A stretch of 64,000 bases of DNA, taken from the NCBI RefSeq assembly GCF_018403265.1, contig NZ_BOSI01000001.1, forward strand, positions 2,108,001 through 2,172,000, read 5' to 3'. The DNA is from Paenibacillus sp. J31TS4 (lineage in GTDB: Bacteria; Bacillota; Bacilli; Paenibacillales; NBRC-103111). The notes below the pieces were generated by a model. That model was not told the origin of the DNA, searched no databases, and saw nothing but the letters and a program-made list of their open reading frames with translations. Position 1 is the stretch's first letter. Each line of letters begins with the position of its first letter. A program made the position numbers and the translations under genes. Shown here in pieces: positions 9,321 to 18,609 of this stretch.

Positions 9321-10526
9321 CTATCGCTTGGCCGGCCAACGCCCGGCCTCTCTCCACGAGGCGATGGCGCGGCCGAGCCGCTCCACCGCCTCCTGCAGCC
9401 TGTCCTCCGGCTGGACGAGCGCGATGCGCACATAACCTTCGCCCTTCGTTCCGAACGCGTCGCCCGGAATGACAGCGACACCGGCCGCCTCCAGAATTTC
9501 CCGGGAAATTTGTCGAGATGTCCAGCCGTCCGGAATAGGCGCCCACAGGAACATTGTCGCCTTCGGTGTCGGAACGTCCCACCCTGCCTCACGCAATCCG
9601 TTCACGAGCAGATCTCTGCGCGCTTCATAGAGAGCCGAGACGTTATGATCGCTCTTGCGGTCCTCCTCCATCGCTGCGATGGCCGCCTGCTGGACCGCCT
9701 CGAACACGCCGTAGTCGATATTCGACTTCAACGTCCGCAAGGCACGGATCGCGTCGCGGTTTCCGACGGCGAGCGCGATCCGGCAGCCGGCCATGTTGAA
9801 GCTTTTCGACATGGAATGGAATTCGACGGCGACCTCCTTCGCCCCATCCACCTGCAGCACGCTCGGCGGCCGAAAGCCGTCGAACGCCATCTCGCTGTAA
9901 GCGGCGTCGTGGACGAGAAGCACGCCGTTGTCGCGCGCGAAGCGGACGAGCCGCTCGAACGTGTCGAGTCCGGCTGTCGCCGCAAGCGGATTGCTTGGAT
10001 AGTTGCAGAGCAGGAAGGCCGCACGGCGCGCCACATCGGCGGGGATGCCATCCAGGTCGGGCAGAAAACCGTTCTCCGCGGTGAGCGGCAGCAGATAGGG
10101 CGTCACCCCGGCGAGCTCAAGCCCCGCCTGATAGATCGGGTAGCCCGGATCGGGCACGATCGCGACGTCGCCCGGATCGGTGACCGCCATCGCCAGATGG
10201 GCGAGCCCGTCCTGGGACCCCATCAAGGCGAGCACCTCACTCTCCGGGTCCAGCATCACGCCGAACCGGTGCGCATACCAGTCCGCCACGGCGCGGCGAA
10301 AAGCCGGGGAGCCCTCCGACGACGGATATCCATAGACACCCGGATCCCGAACGGCACGCGAGAGCGCCTCCCGCACCGCCTCGGACGGCGGCTGGTCCGG
10401 ACTGCCGATGCCGAGGTCGATGACGTCCCATCCGGAGCGGGCCGCCTCGGCCTTCCATTCCGCCACCTCCGCAAAAATAGCCGAGCCCATCTTCTCCAGC
10501 CGGGCCGACGGTTTCCAATTCTTCAT
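9321..10526 (-). CDS. PLP-dependent aminotransferase, DapL/AspC-like (class I/II)
   Basis: A 401-residue fold-type I aminotransferase. Landmarks are DLGIGSPDQPPS (37-48), the PDPGYPIY substrate loop, NYPSNP (175-180), the DAAYS cofactor region and the Schiff-base lysine K241 in HSMSKSFNMAGCR. The N-terminal DLGIGSPD pattern is typical of enzymes annotated as LL-diaminopimelate aminotransferase in Paenibacillus, but close homologues act on alanine or aspartate, so the substrate is open. ATG at 10526 has AAAGGAG ten bases upstream. A perfect hairpin separates it from the M50 gene, with which it may be weakly co-transcribed. Confidence 0.82.
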   Translation of the reverse strand: MKNWKPSARLEKMGSAIFAEVAEWKAEAARSGWDVIDLGIGSPDQPPSEAVREALSRAVRDPGVYGYPSSEGSPAFRRAVADWYAHRFGVMLDPESEVLALMGSQDGLAHLAMAVTDPGDVAIVPDPGYPIYQAGLELAGVTPYLLPLTAENGFLPDLDGIPADVARRAAFLLCNYPSNPLAATAGLDTFERLVRFARDNGVLLVHDAAYSEMAFDGFRPPSVLQVDGAKEVAVEFHSMSKSFNMAGCRIALAVGNRDAIRALRTLKSNIDYGVFEAVQQAAIAAMEEDRKSDHNVSALYEARRDLLVNGLREAGWDVPTPKATMFLWAPIPDGWTSRQISREILEAAGVAVIPGDAFGTKGEGYVRIALVQPEDRLQEAVERLGRAIASWREAGRWPAKR

Positions 10527-10561
10527 TGTCGTTCGACTCCTTTGCCCCGCCGATCAGACCG

Positions 10562-10590
10562 ACAGGCGAACGCCATGGGCGTTCGCCTGT
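10562..10590. other. perfect 13-bp hairpin without T tail
   Basis: ACAGGCGAACGCC and its exact complement with a three-base loop, between the M50 protease stop and the aminotransferase start. Neither strand has a clear run of T directly after it, so it may be a processing or stability element and not a terminator. Confidence 0.5.
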
Positions 10591-10650
10591 TGATGCGAGC
10601 GGCTTTCTTTTACCTCGTTGATCATTAAGGAAGCAAGTCAATAATCGGGT

Positions 10651-11733
10651 TTATCCTTTAGGTGGCAGCGTTTCGGTCAGCCGATTCAGCAGGAGCAGCA
10701 TCCAGACCAGGAATGCCGCGAGGCCGGCATAAACGGCGCCGAAGGCAAGACGGCTGCGAAACGGAACGTCATAATACGCGTCATTCTCATACGGTTCATA
10801 CTCGACCGTGCAGCGAAGCACGAGGAACCGGCCGTATTCCCGGCTGCGGTAATCCACGTGGGACAGCCGTGCCCGGCGGATCAATCCCTGCCGGGGCAGA
10901 GTCAGCCTTCCCCTCAGCCCCATCTTCTCCCAGATGACGATGACTCTCTGCTTGCCGTCCAGCTCGGAGAAGGTGCTGAAGTCCAGCGGCTGCCGATGCT
11001 GCAGGCCAGGCAGCTCCACCCCTTCGGCCTCCAGCTGCTTAATCGGAATTTCGTAGGACGCGCTTGTCGTGAACAGCTTGCCCTTGCCCCGCCGGATGCG
11101 CAGTTTGCGGTACAGCTCGTAGGCGAACAGCGCCCAGAGCAAGAGCAGCAAGAACGACCGCGTATAGAGAATGAGCCCGAGTCCCGCCAGCAGGCCGAGC
11201 CCCCACAGCCAGCGGCTGACCGCAATGACAATCCGGCCGCCGTCCAGCGGGCGGATCGGGAGCAGGTTGAACAGATTGAGCAGACACCCGATATAGGCCA
11301 TCGCGATGAACAGCGGGCTCTTCCACTGCAAGCCGATCCACCAGGCGGCCGCCGCTCCCGCGGAGCCCACCAGCGGCCCGCCCATGGCGATATACGCCTC
11401 GGTGGCGGCGTCCCGCGGATGCCGCCTCATGTTAATGATCGCCCCGAGGAACGGAATAAACACAGGAGCGGTCGTCGGAAGCCCCTTGACCCGCGCGGCC
11501 CAGGCATGGCCGAGCTCGTGGATGAGCAGCAGGAGGACAAGGCCGACGGCCACCTCCAGGGGGGCGATCAGCGTATAGGTCCACACCGAGAAGGCCATCG
11601 TCACCACCGCGCCGCCCAGCGTTCCGACCTTGAACAGGGGGAGGAGCGCCTTCAGCTTCGCCAGAACGAAAGCGGTCGCGGCGCCGGCCATCCACCAAGG
11701 GCTCTTTCTGCTGCCAGACTGGTTCGGCGTCAT
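10651..11733 (-). CDS. site-2 protease family M50 membrane metalloprotease
   Basis: Integral membrane zinc protease of 360 residues. The HELGH motif (72-76) lies in a membrane helix and the second zinc-site motif LDGGR is at 163-167, preceded by LLPIRP. About six hydrophobic segments lie between residues 40 and 220; residues 225-320 are a soluble insert, and a last membrane helix is near 330-350. No PDZ domain is evident. ATG at 11733 has GGGAGG upstream. Substrate unknown; many such short M50 proteins are uncharacterised and are not SpoIVFB or RseP. Confidence 0.85.
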   Translation of the reverse strand: MTPNQSGSRKSPWWMAGAATAFVLAKLKALLPLFKVGTLGGAVVTMAFSVWTYTLIAPLEVAVGLVLLLLIHELGHAWAARVKGLPTTAPVFIPFLGAIINMRRHPRDAATEAYIAMGGPLVGSAGAAAAWWIGLQWKSPLFIAMAYIGCLLNLFNLLPIRPLDGGRIVIAVSRWLWGLGLLAGLGLILYTRSFLLLLLWALFAYELYRKLRIRRGKGKLFTTSASYEIPIKQLEAEGVELPGLQHRQPLDFSTFSELDGKQRVIVIWEKMGLRGRLTLPRQGLIRRARLSHVDYRSREYGRFLVLRCTVEYEPYENDAYYDVPFRSRLAFGAVYAGLAAFLVWMLLLLNRLTETLPPKG

Positions 11734-11761
11734 GCAAGTCCTCCCCTCCCGAGCGAATGCG

Positions 11762-12118
11762 CTAGGACCAGACCCGGTCGTATTCCTCTTCCTTGTAACC
11801 TACCGTCACTCGCGTGCCGTCGGTCACGACGGGCCGCTTGAGGAGCCGGCCGTTCGAGGCCAGCAGCGCGAACTGCTCGTCCTCGCTCATCTCCGGCAGC
11901 TTGTCTTTGAGCTTCAGCTCCTTGTACACTTCGCCCGACGTATTGAAAAACTTGCGGAGCGTAAGGCCGCTCCGCGCGACCAGCTCGCGCAGCACCGCCT
12001 CGGACGGAGCCTCCTCGAACACATTATGATAAGCCAGCTCGTGGCCTTTGCTTTCCAGCCATTTTTGCGCGCTGCGGCAGGTGCCGCATTTGGGATAGCC
12101 GTAAAAGGTCAGCTTCAT
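11762..12118 (-). CDS. Spx/MgsR/ArsC-family thioredoxin-fold protein (YusI-like)
   Basis: A 118-residue thioredoxin-like protein with the CGTC redox pair at residues 11-14, followed by RSAQKWLESKGHELAY. The later RPVV segment with KRP context is the conserved ArsC/Spx cis-proline region. The start at ATG 12118 (MKLTFYGYPKCGTC) is supported by homology at the N terminus; 5' extension adds a charged stretch with no family match. It lacks the RNA-polymerase-binding hallmarks I would need to call it Spx, and no arsenic genes are near. Reductase or regulator of unknown partner. Confidence 0.8.
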   Translation of the reverse strand: MKLTFYGYPKCGTCRSAQKWLESKGHELAYHNVFEEAPSEAVLRELVARSGLTLRKFFNTSGEVYKELKLKDKLPEMSEDEQFALLASNGRLLKRPVVTDGTRVTVGYKEEEYDRVWS

Positions 12119-12164
12119 GTTGTCTTCGTTCCCTTCTGTATCCTGGTGTTCGCGTCCATCCATT

Positions 12165-13097
12165 CTACTGGGAATGCCCCTCTATTTCAAGGAGAACGGC
12201 TTCCAGATCGGGCGGAAGCGGCGCGGTAAACGTCATCCGTTCGCCCGTGCCCGGATGCACGAGTCCCAGCCGGTGGGCGTGCAGAGCGTGCCGGTCCAGC
12301 GGCAAGCCGGCGAGCGGAGTCGCCCCCTTCCTCGGCTTGTACAGCTTGTCCCCGATCAGCGGATGGCCGATCGCCTGCATGTGGACGCGGATCTGGTGCG
12401 TCCGCCCGGTCTCCAGGCGTACGGCGAGCAGCGCCGCGACGCCGAATCTCCGCTCGACGCGGTAATGGGTGACCGCCGGATAGCCGGAAGGCGTCACGAT
12501 GCGCAGATGCGGCTGTTCGGGATCCCGGTCGATCGGCTCGTCGATCGTGCCCGCGTCCTGGGCGGGATTGCCGTAGACGATCGCCAGGTAGTCTTTGTCC
12601 ACCGTTCCGGCTTTCATCTGCTCGGAAATATGCTGATGGACATACGGGTTCTTGGCGATGGCGAGCACCCCGGACGTCTCCTGGTCGAGGCGGTGGACAG
12701 GACGGAACCGTACCTTCTCCCCCCGCTCCAGCCAGTGGTGCACGACGCCGTTGGCCAGCGTGTGGACGTAATGGCCGTGGGTCGGATGCACGACCATCCC
12801 GGCGGGCTTGTCGACGATGAGCAGCTGCTCGTCCTCATAGAGAATGGACAGCTCCATCGGCTCGGGCAGAATGTCGTCGGACTGCTCCTCCTCCATCCGG
12901 ACCTCCACCAGGTCGCCGGCGGCCACCTTGATGTCGATATACCGGCGGATTCCGTTCACGGTAATGCCCTGCTCCGTCAGCTTGAGCCGGGACAGCAGCT
13001 TGCGCGAGATGCCCATCCGGGAACGCAGTACCGTGCGCAGGTAGATTCCTTCGTCTTCCGGAGGCACCCGATAAGTCAGCGGCGGATAGTACGTCAT
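12165..13097 (-). CDS. RluA-family pseudouridine synthase
   Basis: Converts specific uridines in RNA to pseudouridine. The 310 residues contain an N-terminal S4-type RNA-binding region (about 12-70) and a catalytic domain with HRLDQETSG (135-143), Asp138 being the nucleophile, plus the RTHQIRVH motif. Start ATG 13097 overlaps the stop of the adenosyltransferase gene by four bases (ATGA), so the two are translationally coupled even though this gene has no link to B12. rRNA or tRNA target not deducible. Confidence 0.9.
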   Translation of the reverse strand: MTYYPPLTYRVPPEDEGIYLRTVLRSRMGISRKLLSRLKLTEQGITVNGIRRYIDIKVAAGDLVEVRMEEEQSDDILPEPMELSILYEDEQLLIVDKPAGMVVHPTHGHYVHTLANGVVHHWLERGEKVRFRPVHRLDQETSGVLAIAKNPYVHQHISEQMKAGTVDKDYLAIVYGNPAQDAGTIDEPIDRDPEQPHLRIVTPSGYPAVTHYRVERRFGVAALLAVRLETGRTHQIRVHMQAIGHPLIGDKLYKPRKGATPLAGLPLDRHALHAHRLGLVHPGTGERMTFTAPLPPDLEAVLLEIEGHSQ

Positions 13098-13672
13098 TTG
13101 CGCCGGTTGCGGAACACTTCCGCACTGCGGGCATAGGAGACGTCCGGCTGGCCGAGCCGGTGATTCGCAAGCCGGGCGACGGTGAAGAAGAAGTCCGACA
13201 GCCGGTTCAAATAGCGCCGCACCTCCGGGTTCGTCTCCTCCGTCTTGGCAAGCGTCACGACCCGCCGTTCGGCCCGGCGGCAGACCGTCCGGCAGACGTG
13301 CAGCAGCGCAGAGCCTTCCTCCCCTCCCGGCAAAATGAACCGGGTAATGTCCGGCGTCTCGGCATCGTACTTGTCGATCCACTCCTCGAGCCGCTTCGTC
13401 ATCTCTTCCGTCACCTGGTACGGCCGGTCCGCCTTCGGCAGCAGCGCCAGATCGTGCCCGCAGTCGAACAGCTCGTGCTGCACCTCGAGCAGATCCCCCA
13501 GCAGATCGGCGAACGATTCCCGATGCTTCGTCAGCACCGCCATCGCCTGGCCGACGAAGCTGTTCAGTTCGTCTACCGTGCCGTACGCCTCGACGCGCAT
13601 GTCATCCTTGTCGACGCGTCCTCCAATGACACCCGTCTGTCCGGCGTCTCCCGTTCTCGTATAAATGTTCAT
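13094..13672 (-). CDS. pduO: cob(I)alamin adenosyltransferase, PduO/YvqK type
   Basis: Transfers the adenosyl group from ATP to Co(I) corrinoids, giving the coenzyme form. The 192-residue protein starts MNIYTRTGDAGQT, the ATP-binding signature of PduO-type enzymes, and continues with VEAYGTVDELNS; the later CRTVCRRAERR helix is also characteristic. It overlaps the cobQ stop and the rluA start by four bases each. In this operon it can adenosylate imported corrinoids before cobU, cobS and cobD products finish the nucleotide loop. Confidence 0.93.
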   Translation of the reverse strand: MNIYTRTGDAGQTGVIGGRVDKDDMRVEAYGTVDELNSFVGQAMAVLTKHRESFADLLGDLLEVQHELFDCGHDLALLPKADRPYQVTEEMTKRLEEWIDKYDAETPDITRFILPGGEEGSALLHVCRTVCRRAERRVVTLAKTEETNPEVRRYLNRLSDFFFTVARLANHRLGQPDVSYARSAEVFRNRRK

Positions 13673-15285
13673 CGGGTTCCCTCCCGTCTTGTAGTCGAAT
13701 CCGGCATCCGTGCGGTCTCCCGCTGGTGCACGGGTGCCAGCCCCATCATCTCATAGATGCGGCCCACGTCCAAATGCTCGCGCACATGCAGGGCGAGCCG
13801 GTCGAAAGCCGCCTCCCGGCCCTCGCGGAAGCGGAGCGTTCCCTCAGCCGCCTGCCAGCCCTTGGCCGTCCGCAGCCGGTTGAGCCAGCAGCGCCGGAAC
13901 GCGTCGTTGTGCAGAACGCCGTGCAGGTAGGTCCCCCACAGCCGGCCGTCCTCTCCCAGCACGCCCTCCGGATAAAAATCGTCGCTCCATTCTCCATCCT
14001 TGCGCCGTCTCAGCAGAAACGGATGCTCGACCGGAGACAGGAACCGGGTGACGCCCATATGGATCTCATAGCCCTCGATCGGAAACGCCTGCTCGGCACC
14101 CCAGCAGTCGGCGAAGCCGACCGCCGGCTCTGTCCGCTTGTCCAGCGTAAACACCGTTTCCGTCGGAAAAAGCCCCAGTCCGTCGATTCGCTCTACGTTC
14201 GATTCGACGAAATGAGTGTCGAGAAGACGCTGCCCCATCATCTGGTAGCCGCCGCACAGCCCGACGACCGAGCCGCCCCCGCGGGCGTAGGCGACGATCC
14301 AGTCCGCAAGGCCCGACTCCTTCAGCAGCTTCAGGTCGTCCACCGTGTTCTTGCTGCCCGGCAGAATGACCGCGTCGGGCATCCCGATCTCCTCGAGCTG
14401 CGAGACAAAGCGCACCTGCACATCATCCTCCTCAAGCAGCGGATCGATGTCCGTCACGTTGGACAGGCGGGCGAACCGGATGACGGCGATATCGAGCGCC
14501 TCGGCGCTTCGAGGCGCCCGCTGCTTCAGCTTGCCGTCGAGCGAGGCGGAATCCTCATCCTCGAGCCCGATCCGGGGCAGGAACGGGATGACGCCGAGCA
14601 CGGGCTTGCCCGTTTTTTGCTCCAGCCACTCGAGACCGGGGGTGAGCAGAGAGACGTCGCCCCGAAATTTGTTGATGACGAAGCCGCAGACGCGCTCCCT
14701 CTCCTCCGGCGTCAAAATTTCCATCGTGCCGACGAGGGAAGCGAACACGCCGCCGCGGTCGATATCGCCCACGAGCAATACGGGCGCGTCCGCCCAGCTA
14801 GCCGCCCGCATATTGACGATATCGCGGTCCTTGAGGTTGACCTCGGCGGGACTGCCGGCCCCCTCCATCACCACGATGTCACAGCGGGCGCGCAGGCGGG
14901 CAAGCGCTTCTTTGACGATTCCTTCCGCCTGGGGCAGATACGTCTCCCGGTAGCTCCTCGCGTCGTAATCGCGCAGCGGCCTCCCGTGCACGACGACCTG
15001 GGACGTCATCTCCCCCTTGGGCTTGAGCAGAATCGGATTCATATCGGTCGTTGCCGGAATGCGGCAGGCGTCCGCCTGCACGCCCTGGGCGCGGCCGATC
15101 TCCCGTCCGTCGGGCGTCACATACGAATTGTTGGACATGTTCTGCGATTTGAACGGCGCGACGCGCCAGCCGTCCTGCACGAAGATGCGGCAGAGCGCCG
15201 CCGTCAGCACGCTTTTGCCCACGTCGGAGGCCGTTCCCTGCAGCATGATCGTCCGTCCGCGTGCGACGGGTCGTTTGGGTTCCAT
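13669..15285 (-). CDS. cobQ: cobyric acid synthase CobQ/CbiP
   Basis: Amidates adenosylcobyrinic acid a,c-diamide at positions b, d, e and g using glutamine and ATP. The 538-residue protein has an N-terminal dethiobiotin-synthetase-like ATP domain (GTASDVGKS, 17-25; NKFRGD, 205-210) and a C-terminal type I glutamine amidotransferase with Cys344 in GLCGGYQMM and a downstream HG motif (GTYLHGVLHND). ATG at 15285 is preceded by AGAAGGAGA. The enzyme is part of late assembly; its usual partner CbiA/CobB is not in the window. Confidence 0.94.
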   Translation of the reverse strand: MEPKRPVARGRTIMLQGTASDVGKSVLTAALCRIFVQDGWRVAPFKSQNMSNNSYVTPDGREIGRAQGVQADACRIPATTDMNPILLKPKGEMTSQVVVHGRPLRDYDARSYRETYLPQAEGIVKEALARLRARCDIVVMEGAGSPAEVNLKDRDIVNMRAASWADAPVLLVGDIDRGGVFASLVGTMEILTPEERERVCGFVINKFRGDVSLLTPGLEWLEQKTGKPVLGVIPFLPRIGLEDEDSASLDGKLKQRAPRSAEALDIAVIRFARLSNVTDIDPLLEEDDVQVRFVSQLEEIGMPDAVILPGSKNTVDDLKLLKESGLADWIVAYARGGGSVVGLCGGYQMMGQRLLDTHFVESNVERIDGLGLFPTETVFTLDKRTEPAVGFADCWGAEQAFPIEGYEIHMGVTRFLSPVEHPFLLRRRKDGEWSDDFYPEGVLGEDGRLWGTYLHGVLHNDAFRRCWLNRLRTAKGWQAAEGTLRFREGREAAFDRLALHVREHLDVGRIYEMMGLAPVHQRETARMPDSTTRREGTR

Positions 15286-15374
15286 GAGCGTCTCCTTCTG
15301 CGGGCGCCATGAAGCGCCGCCTGTTCTATGTATGTAAGCACTGTGGGCCGGAAGCACCGCAGACCGCCGTCCGG

Positions 15375-16478
15375 CTATTCACCCTGCGGGTGCCCAGGTC
15401 CGTCCGGCTGGCCCAGCACCTGCCGAAGCCCCGCGAGCAGTGCCTCGTTCTCCCTTCTTAACCGGATCGCCAGACGGCAAAACGAGTCGTCCAGCCCCGG
15501 AAAGCGGGAGGCGTCGCGGATCAGCAGGCCGAGGCGGCCGAGCTGTGCCTGGAGGCTGCGGGCGTTGTGCCCGAGAGCCGCCGGCAGCCGGACGAGCAGA
15601 TAGTTCGTCGCGCTCGGAAACGGCTCGAGCCCGAGCTTCCGCAGTTCCCCCGCGAACCAGTCCCGCTCCACAGGAAGCCACTCGACAAGCTGCTTCCGAT
15701 ACGCAGGGTCGTCCAGCACGGCTGTGCCGATCCGCTGCGCCAGCGAATTGACGGACCAAGGTACTTGGAGCGTCCTCATTGCGGCGATCGTCTCCGGGTG
15801 CGCCACGGCATAGCCGAGGCGGATGCCGGGGATCGCATACAGCTTGGTCACGGAGCGCAGCACGATAAGCGACGGCGTTTGGGCCGCCCGGCGGAGGAAC
15901 GACAGCGACTCCTCTTCCGCCGTAAAGTCGAGGAACGCCTCATCCAGGATGACGCGGCAGCCGGCCTCAAGCAGCGTCTCGACGTACGCCGGATCGAGCA
16001 GACGGCCGGTCGGGTTGTTCGGATGGCCGAGGAAAACCACTTCGCTGCCGCTGGCGGCCTCCAGATGATGCGGCTCGAGGCGAAACTCCGCCTCTGCCCG
16101 GAGCTGCAGGCCTACGAGCCGGGAGCCGGCCTTGTTCGCCGCTTCCTCGTATTCTGAGAACGACGGAAGCGCGAGCGCCGTCGTCCGGGGCTGCCAGACC
16201 CGGACCGCCAGATCGATGAGCTCGGCGGCGCCGTTGCCCGCGAGGATGGCGTCCATCGGCACGCCGTGCACGTCGGCCAGCTTGCGCCGCAGCTCCCGGC
16301 AGGCCGGGTCCGGGTAGCGCATGATCTCTTCGGCATACGCCGGAAGCAGCTCCCGCACGGCCGGAGGAGGCCCGAACGGGTTCATGTTCGAGCTGAAGTC
16401 GAGCATTCGTTCGCGCGGAAGCCCATAGGTTTCTTCTGCGGTCAGCAGATCACCGCCGTGTCCATATTGTTCAAGCAT
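15375..16478 (-). CDS. cobD: threonine-phosphate decarboxylase CobD
   Basis: PLP enzyme that makes (R)-1-amino-2-propanol O-2-phosphate, the linker of the lower ligand. The 367-residue sequence is of the HisC/CobD type: YGHGGD near the N terminus, DFSSNMNPFGPP (27-38), HPNNPTGRL (152-160) and the Schiff-base lysine K212 in SVTKLYAIPGIRLGY. The YGHGGD start and the cob operon context separate it from histidinol-phosphate aminotransferase. It lies between cobS and cobQ. Confidence 0.92.
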   Translation of the reverse strand: MLEQYGHGGDLLTAEETYGLPRERMLDFSSNMNPFGPPPAVRELLPAYAEEIMRYPDPACRELRRKLADVHGVPMDAILAGNGAAELIDLAVRVWQPRTTALALPSFSEYEEAANKAGSRLVGLQLRAEAEFRLEPHHLEAASGSEVVFLGHPNNPTGRLLDPAYVETLLEAGCRVILDEAFLDFTAEEESLSFLRRAAQTPSLIVLRSVTKLYAIPGIRLGYAVAHPETIAAMRTLQVPWSVNSLAQRIGTAVLDDPAYRKQLVEWLPVERDWFAGELRKLGLEPFPSATNYLLVRLPAALGHNARSLQAQLGRLGLLIRDASRFPGLDDSFCRLAIRLRRENEALLAGLRQVLGQPDGPGHPQGE

Positions 16479-16576
16479 TAAGTTGTCTCTCCTTTTGCAG
16501 GCTGCCGCCCGTTATTGCCGCCCTTCAGGGCGTGGAGCGCTGAGCGCCGCAGCCGCGTACCTGCCCAAGCTTCCGG

Positions 16577-17395
16577 TCAGACGCCGGTCTGCAACACGAG
16601 AGCGGCCAGCAGCGTTAGCTCCAGCAGCTCGTTGACCGCGCCGTACGTATCGCCCGTCAGCCCGCCGAGCCGGCCTGCGATCCGGCGGTTGAGCAGCCAG
16701 CCGGCCGCGGCGGTCAGCCCGGCCAGGACGCAGACGGCGGCCGCTGCCCGGGCTGCGCCGAAGCCGCCCGCGAGCAGCAGCGCGAAGGTGAGCGCCGCCG
16801 CGGCCGCTCCGCTCGCCGCCGCCGACCGCAGCGTGACGCCGCGGAACAGGCCGCCCATGCCGCCCCCTTCCGCGCGGGCGTAGGGCCAGCCGGCGATAGA
16901 CGCGACCATCCACCAGCGGCTCCAGACCGGCACGCACGCCAGCGGCAGAGCGGCGCCCGCCCAACCGCGGTCGAGCAGGGAGACGAGCAGCGAAGCTTTG
17001 GCCAAGAGCACAAGTACGCCCGCGATGACGCCCATGGCGCCGACGCGGCTGTCTTTCATAATCTCGAGCATCCGCTCGCGGGAGCGATGGCTGAGCAGAC
17101 CGTCCGCCGTATCCATCAATCCGTCCAGATGGAGCGCTCCCGTCAGCCCCACCCAAAGTGCGAGGACGAACACGCCGGACGGAAAGGGCGGGAGCCCCCA
17201 GCCTGCCAGTGCCCCTCCACCCGCAAGGAAGAGGCCGATGACCGCGCCGACGAGCGGGTAGAACACGACGCTGCGCCGGAACACCTCTTCCGTATACGTC
17301 AGGCGGATCCGTACCGGCAGCCGGGACAGGAACTGGAAGGCGGCAACGAGTCCCGCCAGCCAGCCGCTCAGCGGATCGCGAGTAGGATGAGCCAT
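16577..17395 (-). CDS. cobS: adenosylcobinamide-GDP ribazoletransferase CobS
   Basis: Membrane enzyme that joins adenosylcobinamide-GDP to alpha-ribazole. It has 272 residues, multiple hydrophobic helices, FQFLSRLP near residue 20 and the conserved LDGLMDTADGLLS acidic motif with HRSRERMLEIMKDSRVGAMG, the CDP-alcohol-transferase-like active site. ATG at 17395 lies inside the 3' end of cbiB, giving a 28-base overlap and translational coupling. Confidence 0.93.
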   Translation of the reverse strand: MAHPTRDPLSGWLAGLVAAFQFLSRLPVRIRLTYTEEVFRRSVVFYPLVGAVIGLFLAGGGALAGWGLPPFPSGVFVLALWVGLTGALHLDGLMDTADGLLSHRSRERMLEIMKDSRVGAMGVIAGVLVLLAKASLLVSLLDRGWAGAALPLACVPVWSRWWMVASIAGWPYARAEGGGMGGLFRGVTLRSAAASGAAAAALTFALLLAGGFGAARAAAAVCVLAGLTAAAGWLLNRRIAGRLGGLTGDTYGAVNELLELTLLAALVLQTGV

Positions 17396-18609
17396 CCGAG
17401 AATCCCCCCCATGAGCAGATGGCTCACCCGCACCAGCAGGCGGACCGTCTGCACAATATGACCGCGCTGAAGCTCCTCGAGCGGCCATCCCATCCGGGCC
17501 CGCTCGCTGACGCGGCCGCCGTAGACGTTGCGCCCGCCGAGCTCGATGCCGAGCGCCCCCGCGACCGCCGCCTCCGGGAAGCCGCTGTTCGGGCTCGGAT
17601 GCAGCCGGGCGAACCGGCGGACGGAGGCCAGGGCGCGCTTCGCCGAGGCGGGCGGGGTCAGCAGGGCGGCGAGCGGCAGGAGCAGGCCCGTGAGCCGCGC
17701 GGGCACCCAGTTCAGCACATCGTCGAGCCGGGCGGATGCCCAGCCGAAGTAGAGATAGCGGTCGTTCCGGTAACCGACCATCGAATCGAGCGTATTCACC
17801 GCCCGGTACGCCATCGCAAGCGGGGCGCCGCCGAGCAGCGCGAACACGAGCGGCGAGACGACGGCATCCACCGTGTTCTCGGCGACCGTCTCGACCGTCG
17901 CCCGCGTCAGCTCGCGCTCCTCCAGCCGGGCGGTCTCCCGGCCGACGATGTAGCCCGTATAGCGGCGCGCCTCAGCCAGGTCGCCGCTTGCAAGCGGGCG
18001 GTAGACTTGCATGGCGGCATCCTTCAGCCCCTTGATCGCGATCGTGGCTGCGATGAGCCATGTGTTCACCGCATAGCCGAGACAAGGGTGAAGCCAGCGC
18101 GCCGCCCAGACGAGGAGGAAGGCGCATGCCGCCGAAGCCGTCACCGTGACGGTGGCGAGCAGCGCCCCTTTCCAGCGCAGCTGACCCGGCGAGGGCACGC
18201 CCGTGCCCGCAGCGCCGCTTCGCGCGGCATCCCGCTGCGCTGCCTGTCCCGCGGCTGACTCCCCGGCCGCTGCCTGAGTCCTTTTGGCTGCGGCCGCTTC
18301 TTGCCGCTGGGCTGCGTTGGCCCTTTGTACCTCCCCGGCTGTGTCCGCTCCTGCCTTCTCGCGCGGCTCCTTTTGCCCGGTTGCCGCAAGTCCGGCTTCT
18401 GGCTCCGCGTTATCCGCCGCCTCTCCGGCAAGGAGAGCTCCCCCTTGGGCAGCCTGCTCCCCCCGGCGCAGCAGCGCCTCTAGCCGCTTGATGAGCCGCC
18501 CCATCAAAATGACCGGATGCGTCGGCCACGGCGGGTCGCCGATGAGCCGGTCGAGCACGATGGCCGCAAGCGCCATCCATAGCGTTTCTTCCCATGTGAA
18601 TAACAGCAA
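17368..18609 (-). CDS. cbiB: adenosylcobinamide-phosphate synthase CbiB with an inserted disordered loop
   Basis: Condenses aminopropanol phosphate with adenosylcobyric acid. Family features are LDRLIGDPPWPTHPVILMGRLI at the N terminus, the central NTWLIAATIAIKGL helix, AENTVDAVVSPL, NTLDSMVGYRN and SPNSGFPEAAVAGALGIELGG. At 413 residues it is roughly 90 longer than usual for the family: residues about 50-142 are an Ala/Gln/Glu/Arg-rich, predicted unstructured segment between the first and second membrane helices. The frame is open through it and codon use is ordinary, so it is an expansion and not a frameshift. Confidence 0.92.
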   Translation of the reverse strand: MLLFTWEETLWMALAAIVLDRLIGDPPWPTHPVILMGRLIKRLEALLRRGEQAAQGGALLAGEAADNAEPEAGLAATGQKEPREKAGADTAGEVQRANAAQRQEAAAAKRTQAAAGESAAGQAAQRDAARSGAAGTGVPSPGQLRWKGALLATVTVTASAACAFLLVWAARWLHPCLGYAVNTWLIAATIAIKGLKDAAMQVYRPLASGDLAEARRYTGYIVGRETARLEERELTRATVETVAENTVDAVVSPLVFALLGGAPLAMAYRAVNTLDSMVGYRNDRYLYFGWASARLDDVLNWVPARLTGLLLPLAALLTPPASAKRALASVRRFARLHPSPNSGFPEAAVAGALGIELGGRNVYGGRVSERARMGWPLEELQRGHIVQTVRLLVRVSHLLMGGILGWLILLAIR

